DNA of 5,456 nt from JAITWN01 sp964546765 (GTDB lineage: Bacteria; Pseudomonadota; Gammaproteobacteria; SZUA-140): positions 1-5,456 of the forward strand of contig CAZJKV010000118.1 of assembly GCA_964546765.1 (NCBI GenBank), written 5' to 3'. A program made the position numbers and the translations under genes. Shown here one piece after another: positions 5,389 through 5,456 of this stretch; the stretch's first letter is position 1; each line of letters opens with the position of its first letter. Below the pieces are notes generated by a model. It saw nothing but the letters and a program-made list of their open reading frames with translations. It had not been told where the DNA came from and ran no database searches.

Positions 5389-5402
5389 ATCACCCCTTTA
5401 GG

Positions 5403-5456
5403 GCGGGAATAGCTCAGTTGGTAGAGCACAACCTTGCCAAGGTTGGGGTCGCGAGT
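5403..5456 (+). tRNA. tRNA-Gly (anticodon GCC), 3' end cut by window edge
   Basis: The first 54 bases match gammaproteobacterial tRNA-Gly(GCC) of the E. coli glyW type. Acceptor strand GCGGGAA is at 5403-5409, and T-A follow as positions 8-9. The D stem is GCTC/GAGC (5412-5415 and 5424-5427) with loop AGTTGGTA. The anticodon stem is CAACC/GGTTG (5429-5433 and 5441-5445) with loop TTGCCAA and anticodon GCC at 5436-5438. Variable loop GGGTC and the first T-arm bases GCGAG T follow before the sequence ends. The anticodon stem has an A-T pair where E. coli has G-C, a compensated change. It decodes GGC and GGU glycine codons. In E. coli this gene also lies downstream of pgsA and is followed by further tRNAs, which may lie beyond this window. 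Confidence 0.95.

Noticed and set aside
5370..5406. Inverted repeat CCGCCC (5370-5375) / GGGCGG (5401-5406) around the tRNA start
   Set aside because: The right half is part of the invariant tRNA acceptor strand, and the left half lies within the promoter spacer. Likely coincidence in GC-rich DNA.
4309..5456. Integrated element using the tRNA-Gly gene as attachment site
   Set aside because: tRNA-targeting integrases normally use the 3' end of the tRNA, whereas the lipoprotein gene lies on its 5' side. No integrase or tRNA 3' duplicate is present in the window.

Overview
The window looks like chromosomal DNA from a high-GC gammaproteobacterium. The signs are strong G/C preference at third codon positions, a RelA-type (not SpoT or Rel) alarmone synthetase C-terminus, and uvrC-pgsA followed downstream by a tRNA-Gly(GCC) gene, as around E. 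coli uvrC-pgsA-glyW. The exact order or family cannot be fixed from the sequence alone. All genes seen are on the + strand.

Layout. 1-465 is the 3' end of relA (zinc-finger-like domain plus ACT domain). 466-603 is an AT-rich gap with likely promoter elements. 604-1008 encodes a short HPF/RaiA-family ribosome hibernation factor. After a 39-bp gap, 1048-1698 encodes a family 5 (UDGb-type) uracil-DNA glycosylase with a four-cysteine iron-sulfur set. Its stop overlaps the uvrC start (1695-3533) in an ATGA, and uvrC overlaps pgsA (3530-4087) in a second ATGA. hpf-udg-uvrC-pgsA therefore reads as one transcription unit, with udg-uvrC-pgsA translationally linked.

4088-4308 is a 221-bp non-coding stretch holding a good sigma70-like promoter and a leader with two mutually exclusive pairings. 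4309-5280 encodes a 323-residue lipoprotein of no family I recognise, with a ten-glycine tether after the lipidated cysteine and visibly relaxed base and codon use. A 22-bp hairpin (5287-5337) follows its stop. A promoter (5360-5388) then leads into tRNA-Gly(GCC), which starts at 5403 and is cut by the window edge.

How it fits together. relA and hpf both belong to the starvation/stringent physiology of the ribosome. udg and uvrC cover base-excision and nucleotide-excision repair, and pgsA supplies phosphatidylglycerol-phosphate for the membrane. These are housekeeping genes with intact active-site motifs. The accessory part is the lipoprotein gene with its leader and hairpin, set between pgsA and the tRNA gene. 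I found no CRISPR array, insertion sequence, toxin-antitoxin pair or clear new multi-gene system. The best candidates for a second look are the lipoprotein, its leader RNA, the long hairpin and the udg-uvrC coupling.
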